Shown here one piece after another: positions 16,830 to 21,474 of a stretch of 21,474 nucleotides of DNA. Positions within the stretch are counted from its first letter, which is position 1; each line of letters starts with the position of its first letter. Made by a program: the position numbers and the translations under genes. Origin of the DNA: a virus; the IMG/VR virus record IMGVR_UViG_3300009180_000256, positions 1 through 21,474 of that record; one strand, given 5' to 3'. Below the pieces are notes generated by a model. It did no database searches. It was not told the DNA's origin and worked only from the letters and a program-made list of their open reading frames with translations.

Positions 16830-17135
16830 TCACCCTATAACGATGTTGACGACACCGACGCAGAGAACGGTCTGCGTGGATGTATGGTCAATGAGGGGGA
16901 AGATATCCTGTCCAACAGGGACAGTGATAGGTTCAAAACGATCCGGCCTAGGGTTCATTAAGGCTTGAGGCTCCGTCGGTGGGTAGATTGGAGAAAGTTG
17001 CGGGTGCTTCGGTGTCCAGCATTCCGTACATGTCCGAAGACCCTGCCACTCCCTGCGAAGGCGGGTGTACTTGTATTTAAACCCGCACCGGTCACATATT
17101 GCAATCGACCTTGAGCCGTTGGCGTAGGCGCTCAT
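16830..17135 (-). CDS. Small zinc-ribbon phage protein (C-x2-C ... C-x2-C)
   Basis: This 101-aa protein has cysteines at residues 14, 17, 36 and 39 (ICDRCGFKY and TCTECW), a classic zinc-ribbon arrangement with 18 residues between the pairs. The LRREWQGLR segment between them and the following PKHPQLSPIYPP are typical of a small protein family encoded in the neck region of many tailed phages. The C-terminal 40 residues are beta-rich and hydrophobic (TVLCVGVVNIVIG). It lies between the two connector genes with gaps of one and four bases. It may be a virion component, an assembly factor or a DNA- or protein-binding regulator; the sequence alone does not decide. Zinc binding is inferred from the four cysteines. 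Confidence 0.83.
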   Translation of the reverse strand: MSAYANGSRSIAICDRCGFKYKYTRLRREWQGLRTCTECWTPKHPQLSPIYPPTEPQALMNPRPDRFEPITVPVGQDIFPLIDHTSTQTVLCVGVVNIVIG

Positions 17136-17136
17136 A

Positions 17137-17823
17137 TTACACCACCCGGTAGAAGTTCTGCACGGGGGTTAGCTTCAAGGCCGCTCGGTCACGGTCCTCA
17201 CCCGACGCACGCTCAAACTCCTCTTCGTAAGAAGCCCGGAGCATCTGGGCGCGCTCCGGGGCCTTCTTGAGGGATAGATAGTAGGCAAGACCAGCAGCTA
17301 GACACGGGTAGAACCTAAACGGAACGGCGAGAGTATTTGCGCCTGCAGCGGCATCATCAATGCGAACAAGCTTGTTGACGATGATGTAGTAGGTCGTGTT
17401 CGGCTTGGGCCACAGATAAAGTTCGGGAGTAATCTGCCTGTCCACAAAGTACTGAACCGGACGTCCCGGCGTCAGCTTGTTTGGGATGTTGAGATAGTAC
17501 TCCCTGCTGACCCGTTGAACAGTCAGATCCACCTGTGTGGATGTTCCGGAGTTTGTGGTAAACCGGACAACAGCCGATATGATGTCAATCGTGGACGCAG
17601 AAAGCGTGTAATGCTCGCTGCTAGGGGTGACCGTAATGATCTCCTCTTGGATAGTCCACTGATTGAGACCACGGTTAGCCCATTCAGCAAGCAACAGATT
17701 CAGGCTGCGGCGAGCCGTGCGCTGGTCGTAACCAGTTCGAACGTCTATGCCGCAACGCTCAAACGCCTCCTCGATGTAGTCCGCTACATCGAGTTCGAAC
17801 GTCTTGGTGCCTGAAGTCGTCAT
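17137..17823 (-). CDS. Head completion / connector protein (P22 gp4-like adaptor type)
   Basis: This 228-aa protein begins after a GAGGT site. Residues 9-50 (FELDVADYIEEAFERCGIDV, then DQRTARRSLNLLLAEWANRG) form helices characteristic of phage connector or head-completion proteins. These continue with LNQWTIQEEIITVTPSSEHY, a beta-rich centre (VQRVSREYYLNIPNKLTPGR and LYLWPKPNTTYYIIV), then FRFYPCLAAGLAYYLSLKKA and an acidic/basic C-terminal helix. This matches the family of P22 gp4-like or tail-accessory proteins that seal the portal after DNA packaging. It is the first gene of the neck block and precedes the zinc-ribbon and adaptor genes. Confidence in a connector role is good; the precise ring it forms is inferred. 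Confidence 0.82.
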   Translation of the reverse strand: MTTSGTKTFELDVADYIEEAFERCGIDVRTGYDQRTARRSLNLLLAEWANRGLNQWTIQEEIITVTPSSEHYTLSASTIDIISAVVRFTTNSGTSTQVDLTVQRVSREYYLNIPNKLTPGRPVQYFVDRQITPELYLWPKPNTTYYIIVNKLVRIDDAAAGANTLAVPFRFYPCLAAGLAYYLSLKKAPERAQMLRASYEEEFERASGEDRDRAALKLTPVQNFYRVV

Positions 17824-17834
17824 TCGTTGCTACC

Positions 17835-18182
17835 TCAGCAAACTTTGCCGCCCTTTTTGTAGGCCGCACCCATACCACGGGTAGCGATGCCGCCGCCCTT
17901 GAGAGCGATGCCCTTACCCTTGACAGCAATACCGCCGCCCCTAAGGCCCTTCATGGATTGCTGGGCATCGTGCTTCTTATCAGCATCAGAAGCCTCGTAG
18001 TCCTTCAAAGACATACCGCGCTTCTTGGCAAGCTTTTTATCTTGAGCAAGATCCGTCTTGGAGCCTTCCCACTCTTTCGTGGTCATGCCACCCTTTTTAA
18101 AGCCCTTTTTCATCTTCTTCTCCTTCGTGGCCTTGTCAAACATACCAATGTTCATAAGCCCTGTGGGGGAGTTGCTGGCCAT
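17835..18182 (-). CDS. Lysine-rich protein with C-terminal GIA-x-K/R-G heptad repeats
   Basis: This is a 115-aa, strongly basic protein. Residues 24-32 carry MKKGFKKGG. Residues 34-75 are helical and charged, with two similar halves (TTKEWEGSKTDLAQDKKLAK and MSLKDYEASDADKKHDAQQ). Residues 84-111 are four consecutive seven-residue units: GIAVKGK, GIALKGG, GIATRGM and GAAYKKG. The chain ends GKVC with a terminal cysteine. The neighbouring 190-aa protein ends with the same heptad motif. Similar proteins are known to me from environmental phage genomes, without a function. High charge and glycine content suggest nucleic-acid or membrane contact inside the virion, but that is speculation. It lies directly upstream of the connector gene. 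Confidence 0.8.
   Translation of the reverse strand: MASNSPTGLMNIGMFDKATKEKKMKKGFKKGGMTTKEWEGSKTDLAQDKKLAKKRGMSLKDYEASDADKKHDAQQSMKGLRGGGIAVKGKGIALKGGGIATRGMGAAYKKGGKVC
17838..17933. repeat. Four tandem heptad units (21 bp each) at the C-terminus of the 115-aa basic protein
   Basis: Four consecutive in-frame units of seven residues fit the pattern G-I/A-A-x-K/R-G/K-x. The DNA copies share a gcgatgcc/gcaataccg-like core on the plus strand but differ at several positions, so the repeat is conserved more at protein than DNA level. Confidence 0.8.
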
Positions 18183-18183
18183 A

Positions 18184-18756
18184 TCAGCACATCCTCATCT
18201 TGCCCTGACCGCGCTGGGCGATACCCGCTCCACGGACCGATCCGCCGGACTTCTTCTTGACCATACCGCCCTTGCGGTATGAATCTTCATAGCCCTCAAT
18301 AGGCTTTGAGACAGACTCCTTGTCAACGGGGAACCCAGCATTCTTCTCAACCATGTTCTGGCCGACAGTCCTCAGACGTCCCGTGGTCGGGGGCTTCTCA
18401 GGCGCCTGCACATCGTTCTCACCCGCACGATAAAAACCAGAACGAACAGTGCCGTATCGCCCCTGCTTCATGTCGCTATTAACGGTAACAGAAGAACCCT
18501 TCTCCGCATCATCGTTGAGCTTCTGATTATAGTACCCTCGGGGGGAAGCTTCTTCGGAGGGGTAGGATTTTTCAGGGTCATCTACACGGGGGATGTCGCG
18601 CTTTGGGGGGAGCGGGACGGACTTCTTGGAAGACCCACCTTCCCCGGCCATACGGGTGCTATAGGACTTCCCCTCAAACTCAAAGGTCTTGTCGCCGCTA
18701 TTGCGAGCCTCTTTAAAGGCTTGTTCAAAACGCATGCGTGTTGCGCTCTTAGCCAT
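18184..18756 (-). CDS. Basic hypothetical protein ending in an RGAGIAQRGQG motif
   Basis: This is a 190-aa protein. The start at 18756 (MAKSATRMRFEQAFKEARNS) is preferred over an upstream in-frame ATG at 18876, because the longer form would overlap the 55-aa gene and adds arginine-rich sequence typical of a wrong frame. Residues 1-35 contain a short conserved-looking block (FEQAFKEARNSGDKTFEFEG). The middle is hydrophilic and proline-rich, probably disordered. The tail has YRKGGMV (160-166), GGSV (171-174) and RGAGIAQRGQGKMRMC (175-190), matching the heptad motif of the next gene and again ending in cysteine. The gene lies one base after the 55-aa gene stop and two bases before the next start (18182). 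The function is unknown. Confidence 0.78.
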   Translation of the reverse strand: MAKSATRMRFEQAFKEARNSGDKTFEFEGKSYSTRMAGEGGSSKKSVPLPPKRDIPRVDDPEKSYPSEEASPRGYYNQKLNDDAEKGSSVTVNSDMKQGRYGTVRSGFYRAGENDVQAPEKPPTTGRLRTVGQNMVEKNAGFPVDKESVSKPIEGYEDSYRKGGMVKKKSGGSVRGAGIAQRGQGKMRMC

Positions 18757-18757
18757 C

Positions 18758-18925
18758 CTACTTCCCCTTCTTAGCTTTGCCCGCCTCAGAAAGGGCGATG
18801 GCGATTGCCTGCTTGCGGTTCTTGACGACCGGACCCTTCTTGGACCCGGTGTGCAGAGTTCCTGTTTTGAACTCATGCATGACCTTGCCTATCTTGGCTT
18901 GGGCCTTTGAAGGTTTCTTGGCCAC
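18758..18925 (-). CDS. DUF6496-type 55-aa basic protein, GTG start
   Basis: The encoded protein is 55 residues: MAKKPSKAQAKIGKVMHEFK at the start, TGTLHTGSKKGPVVKNRKQA next, then IAIALSEAGKAKKGK. The KVMHEFKxGxLHTGSKKGPV and NRKQAIAIALSEAG parts are the hallmark of the DUF6496 family, small basic proteins of phages and bacteria with no known role. GTG at 18925 is the only start giving the complete conserved N-terminus; the only ATG further in (MHEFK) would cut the domain. Ribosome-site complementarity is weak (GGGTAAGTGAC). The stop lies one base before the 190-aa gene start, and the previous gene ends one base upstream, so it is embedded in the cluster of basic proteins. Confidence 0.85.
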   Translation of the reverse strand: MAKKPSKAQAKIGKVMHEFKTGTLHTGSKKGPVVKNRKQAIAIALSEAGKAKKGK

Positions 18926-18926
18926 G

Positions 18927-19274
18927 TCACTTACCCTTCTTCTTGCCCATGGCGATCATGATCATGATGCCACCCTTCTTGGGGGGGACCTTGCCGCCCT
19001 TGTTCATGTCCATGGGGGCAGCCTTCTTCTTGACAGACCCACCCTTCTTCATACCCATGGCGGCACCGGGAGGGGGAGCCATCTCGGGAGGGGGAGCCAT
19101 CTGAGGGGCCGCACTCTTGCGGGACATGGCGGCAAGAACCTCTGGCGGGGGGGCCATGGGTTTATCGGCAGCGGTAGCGCGACGGGTAGGAGCCTTCATC
19201 ATGGAGTCAGCAACTGCTCGGGCTCTAGCGCGACCAGCGAGGCTGTCCTTTTTACGGTCTGGCTTACCAATCAT
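18927..19274 (-). CDS. Lysine/proline/methionine-rich low-complexity protein with KKGG motifs
   Basis: This is a 115-aa basic protein of low complexity. Residues 1-40 are arginine- and alanine-rich and probably helical. Residues 40-70 carry three MAPPPE/G units. Residues 75-103 have three KGG motifs (MKKGGSVKKK, NKGGKV and PPKKGG). A short hydrophobic run (GGIMIMIAMG) precedes the lysine-rich end. The start overlaps the stop of the coiled-coil gene as ATGA, indicating coupling. I recognise the style (KGG plus a lysine tail) from small phage proteins in virion gene clusters, but no function is established to my knowledge. The low complexity weakens homology claims. Coding is supported by the overlap and continuous frame. 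Confidence 0.72.
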   Translation of the reverse strand: MIGKPDRKKDSLAGRARARAVADSMMKAPTRRATAADKPMAPPPEVLAAMSRKSAAPQMAPPPEMAPPPGAAMGMKKGGSVKKKAAPMDMNKGGKVPPKKGGIMIMIAMGKKKGK

Positions 19275-19537
19275 GGCTTTGCTCCTGAGATACGGTCTAA
19301 CTTTTCCTCAAGCCGGTCAAAGCGTTGCATGATCCGGTCGAGGTCGTGGTGAAGATCGTCTCTGGTGACATAGGACCTTGCGATGTTCTCGCGGGTTTCA
19401 GCTATGGCCTTCCAGAGACTGTTGTGTGTAGCTTCGGCGGCATCAACCCGTTTATTGACGTATGATAGGCCCCAAACGATGGGGCCTACCACTAAGGTCA
19501 GGATGACATTCCAGATTATGTCAGCCCCGACAGTCAT
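19271..19537 (-). CDS. Membrane-anchored coiled-coil protein (possible holin-like or virion membrane protein)
   Basis: This is an 88-aa protein. Residues 7-27 form one hydrophobic segment (IIWNVILTLVVGPIVWGLSYV), followed by positively charged KR. Residues 30-84 are a helical coiled coil with heptad-like spacing (RVDAAEATHNSLWKAIAETR, then DDLHHDLDRIMQRFDRLEEK). Small phage proteins of this layout are sometimes annotated as holins or as membrane-associated accessory proteins. No endolysin or spanin gene is visible nearby, so a lysis role is not supported by context. Its start overlaps the previous stop (TGATG) and its stop overlaps the next start (ATGA), so it is translated with virion genes. 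The membrane anchor is well supported; the role is open. Confidence 0.8.
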   Translation of the reverse strand: MTVGADIIWNVILTLVVGPIVWGLSYVNKRVDAAEATHNSLWKAIAETRENIARSYVTRDDLHHDLDRIMQRFDRLEEKLDRISGAKP

Positions 19538-19935
19538 CAGTACTGCTTCCGCATCACGAGGATGATCGTGTAAAAATCCCCAGAACTTGCATCAATCGTA
19601 GAAAACAAGATGTTCCCTGTTTTTCCTGTTGAGGCATTGTTAGTTAGGCCCCCAAAGTCATCAAAGGACATGGTTTGCATAACTTGCTGTGGGACCGAAA
19701 GAATAGTTACGTTTGACGAGGCTTCCCAGAACAAACGAACTTCCATCCCATGCGTCGTAGCATAAATGCGCTCAATAAGGACTGACGTGCAAGGCTGGCC
19801 CCGAAAGGAGGCCAGCGTAGCAACATCAACCTTCTTGACAGCAGTCTCACCAGTGCCATCCGAGGCATTGGTAAACTTCATGACGACCTGTTTGTCCCCT
19901 TGGAAGAGGATCTGTGTGGCAACTGTATCAGCCAT
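19537..19935 (-). CDS. Conserved virion-associated protein (132 aa)
   Basis: This protein begins MADTVATQILFQGDKQVVMK with a strong AGGAGG site (TAGGAGGCTCTGATG). Beta-rich sequence follows: VVMKFTNASDGTGETAVKKV, SVLIERIYATTHGMEVRLFW and an ending FGGLTNNASTGKTGNILFST then GDFYTIILVMRKQY. It resembles a small conserved protein commonly encoded a few genes from the major capsid gene in environmental phages, so a minor capsid or decoration role is likely. No membrane or catalytic features are present. Its stop overlaps the start of the coiled-coil protein. Confidence 0.82.
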   Translation of the reverse strand: MADTVATQILFQGDKQVVMKFTNASDGTGETAVKKVDVATLASFRGQPCTSVLIERIYATTHGMEVRLFWEASSNVTILSVPQQVMQTMSFDDFGGLTNNASTGKTGNILFSTIDASSGDFYTIILVMRKQY

Positions 19936-19947
19936 CAGAGCCTCCTA

Positions 19948-20421
19948 TCAGGGGTTGATGACGCCGGGCTGCACGTAGCTGACAACCAGATACCCAGTGC
20001 CCGTACCGGTGTTGGTTGAAGTCAGCTTGATACGGATATCAGTGGTGCCGACATTGTACCAGTTGCCGATGCGAGTTGCATCCGCGCCAGCCGTGGCGGT
20101 GATGATGCCAAGGGTGCCGCCAGCGACTGCGGAAGCGGCGGTCAAAGCCGTGGCAGAAGCAGTCGTTCCAATGCCAACGGTAGAGGCAACGCCGCTCCAG
20201 ATGACGCCGACGTAGAGTTTAATGTCGGTGATGGTGCTTCCGGCGGGAAGCACGATGCTGGTCGTATAGACGCCATCAGCGCCGGGACCGGCTTGAGTCA
20301 CGGCCTCTGACTGCATGAGGACGACGTTGCCAGTATTGGCAATGTCCTGCCCCAGAGTAGTTCCGGTGGTGAACTTAATCGGACCGGCCTTGATAGGACC
20401 GGAAAAAGTAGAAGTGCCCAT
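19948..20421 (-). CDS. Putative decoration / head accessory protein
   Basis: The start is placed at 20421 (MGTSTFSGPIKAGPIKFTTG) because AGGAGA lies six bases upstream. The longer frame from 20451 lacks such a site. The 157-aa product is rich in Thr, Gly, Ala and Val, with alternating strand patterns (TTSIVLPAGSTITDIKLYVG, TTDIRIKLTSTNTGTGTGYL) and the C-terminal VVSYVQPGVINP. This composition fits an external capsid decoration protein or head fibre base, and it is the first gene after the major capsid gene. I do not recognise a named family with certainty. Expression probably depends on partial read-through of the terminator upstream or on an unseen promoter. Confidence 0.8.
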   Translation of the reverse strand: MGTSTFSGPIKAGPIKFTTGTTLGQDIANTGNVVLMQSEAVTQAGPGADGVYTTSIVLPAGSTITDIKLYVGVIWSGVASTVGIGTTASATALTAASAVAGGTLGIITATAGADATRIGNWYNVGTTDIRIKLTSTNTGTGTGYLVVSYVQPGVINP

Positions 20422-20444
20422 GGTGATCTCCTGTCGTGGGTTGT

Positions 20445-20457
20445 CTGCCAAAGGCAG
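20445..20457 (-). other. Short hairpin in the leader of the decoration-type gene
   Basis: A perfect CTGCC / GGCAG stem with a three-base loop lies 24 bases upstream of the start at 20421 on the minus strand. There is no T tract after it, so it is not a terminator. It could protect the 5' end of a processed transcript, but it is short enough to be chance. Confidence 0.4.
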
Positions 20458-20481
20458 TCAGGAACTATCTAACGCTACAAT

Positions 20482-20513
20482 AAAAAGGGGGGCGGCACAA
20501 GGCCAACCCCCCT
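20482..20513 (-). terminator. Intrinsic terminator downstream of the major capsid gene
   Basis: On the minus strand a GGGGGG-TT-GGC arm pairs with GCC-G-CCCCCC around a short loop, and five T residues follow directly (the A run at 20482-20486 on the plus strand). It lies 22 bases beyond the end of the capsid gene, the usual place for a terminator that sets high capsid expression relative to downstream genes. Confidence 0.85.
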
Positions 20514-20535
20514 AGTAGTCAGCGTATTAGACGCC

Positions 20536-21444
20536 TTATGCGCCGGGCGAAGCGTACATCGCGCGGGGATCAGACCAGCCGAAGCTATAACGCTCGCGGG
20601 CCTTGTAGCGGGCGTTGCCGGTCTCAAAGTCGCCTTCCATGGCGGTCTTGAGAGGGCTGCGCACGAAGTGCTTCATGCCGTTGGGAGCATCCGTCTTGAC
20701 GAACCAAGCATCAGGGTCCGTCAGGAAGTGGTTGATCGCAAAGCCCTGCGGCATGTAACCACCCGACTTCAACGCATTGATGTCGTTGTCGGCGGTAGAG
20801 ACACGCTGCTCAGACTTGAGGATGCGCTCGGCGGTAAACTGAAGTGCCGGGGGCAGGATCAGCTTCATGCCGCGAAGAGCAATCTTCAGGCCACGCTCGT
20901 CGATGAACGCCGCGATGTCGATCAGGGCCTGCTCCAACGAAGTCTCGTTGAGATCGGCCGCAGTCGCCAGCGTGTTCGACCAAGTTCCGCCACCAGTGGT
21001 GTTGTGCGCGTTGTAGATCAACGGAGCGCCGTCTCCACCCAGATAGCTGGACGAGAAAGCGTTGTTGAGTACAGAAGCGCCCTTCACCTGTTTGGTGTTG
21101 GACATCGAACGCGCCAGAGCGCGGGTGTAGCGGGCACTGAGCTTGTCGTAGAGGTTGTCCTCAACGGCTTCCTCAGTGATCGCAAACGCGAGAGCGATGG
21201 TCTCGTGCGTATAGCGGGCAGTGAAAGCTTCACCAGCCGTATCGTACGTGATCGCCGCGCCTTCGCCCTTCACAGGGGCCTGACCAAAGCCAGACAGCAT
21301 GACCTCTTCCTCAAACGCACGGTCCGAAGACTCGGTGTCGAAGATCTCGGTATGCTCGTTGTCGTATCGGTCGTACTCCATACCGAAGAGGGCGTTAAGA
21401 CCCGGCTCCAGTTCCTTCAGGAGTTGTGAACGAGTGATTGCCAT
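20536..21444 (-). CDS. Major capsid protein (HK97-fold, environmental-phage type)
   Basis: This is a 302-aa protein with an AAGGGAG ribosome site before ATG at 21444. The N-terminal part (LLKELEPGLNALFGMEYDRY) and then EEEVMLSGFGQAPVKGEGAA, YTHETIALAFAITEEAVEDN and LARSMSNTKQVKGASVLNNA match a widespread major-capsid family of tailed phages. These have the gpT/N4-gp56-like pattern with a long central helix. Later segments LKIALRGMKLILPPALQFTA, SGGYMPQGFAINHFLTDPDA and a C-terminal YSFGWSDPRAMYASPGA are consistent with the P and A domains. There is no fused protease and no separate N-terminal scaffold domain. The strong terminator immediately downstream supports a highly expressed structural gene. 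Portal, scaffold and terminase genes should lie to the right. Confidence 0.88.
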   Translation of the reverse strand: MAITRSQLLKELEPGLNALFGMEYDRYDNEHTEIFDTESSDRAFEEEVMLSGFGQAPVKGEGAAITYDTAGEAFTARYTHETIALAFAITEEAVEDNLYDKLSARYTRALARSMSNTKQVKGASVLNNAFSSSYLGGDGAPLIYNAHNTTGGGTWSNTLATAADLNETSLEQALIDIAAFIDERGLKIALRGMKLILPPALQFTAERILKSEQRVSTADNDINALKSGGYMPQGFAINHFLTDPDAWFVKTDAPNGMKHFVRSPLKTAMEGDFETGNARYKARERYSFGWSDPRAMYASPGA

Positions 21445-21474
21445 TGTTCAAACTCCCTTAGATACCCGCACCAG
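21445..21474. other. Leader of the major capsid gene
   Basis: The 30 bases before the capsid start hold an AAGGGAG ribosome-binding site on the minus strand, nine bases from the ATG. No promoter can be judged in so short a stretch. Confidence 0.6.

Noticed and set aside
18757-18876. Upstream extension of the 190-aa gene to an ATG at 18876
   Set aside because: The extension would overlap the DUF6496 gene in another frame and encodes an unconserved arginine/serine-rich stretch; the ATG at 18756 follows directly after that gene.
20422-20451. Upstream start for the decoration-type gene at 20451
   Set aside because: The ATG at 20421 has a well-spaced AGGAGA site, whereas the upstream ATG has none and its ten extra residues overlap that site.
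20668-21429. 253-codon plus-strand open frame
   Set aside because: It lies wholly antisense to the major capsid gene, has no recognisable domain and no convincing ribosome site. It is explained by codon bias of the capsid gene.

Overview
This window is one long, almost gap-free block of minus-strand genes encoding the virion structural and tail module of a tailed double-stranded DNA phage (Caudoviricetes). No cellular gene, tRNA, rRNA or mobile element is visible. The architecture suggests a podovirus-like phage. There is a major capsid protein, adaptor-type connector proteins, a nozzle/stabilisation-type protein, several fibres and a set of large internal (ejection-type) proteins, but no tape measure, tail sheath or baseplate genes. 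Many proteins resemble families I associate with uncultured aquatic and environmental phages; the host cannot be named from this sequence.

Transcription runs right to left. (1) At 20.5-21.4 kb lies the major capsid gene, followed by a strong intrinsic terminator (20482-20513). (2) At 19.3-20.4 kb are two small likely virion proteins and a membrane-anchored coiled-coil protein. (3) At 17.8-19.3 kb is a cluster of four small, mostly lysine-rich proteins. These include a 55-aa DUF6496-type protein with a GTG start, and two neighbours that share a C-terminal Gly-Ile-Ala-x-Arg/Lys-Gly motif. (4) At 15.2-17.8 kb are connector and adaptor genes, with a zinc-ribbon protein between them, followed by three small proteins. 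(5) At 7.5-15.2 kb are the host-recognition genes: a 985-aa glycine-rich repeat fibre, a 438-aa fibre, a 962-aa glycine-rich fibre and a tail-assembly chaperone-like protein. (6) At 5.4-7.5 kb are a nozzle-like protein and its 97-aa partner. (7) At 1-5.3 kb are four consecutive large proteins best explained as internal virion or genome-ejection proteins. The last of these runs off the left edge of the window.

The genes fit together as shell (capsid and accessory proteins), head-to-tail connection, short tail (nozzle), adsorption (fibres and chaperone) and genome delivery (ejection proteins). Portal and terminase genes are not here and are expected to the right of the window. Most genes overlap by 1-4 bases or are separated by fewer than 40, so translational coupling is likely. 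The most unusual features are the small KGG and GIA-x-RG proteins, whose function I do not know, the 22-residue repeat array in the large fibre, and a related motif at the C-terminus of the nozzle-adjacent protein.
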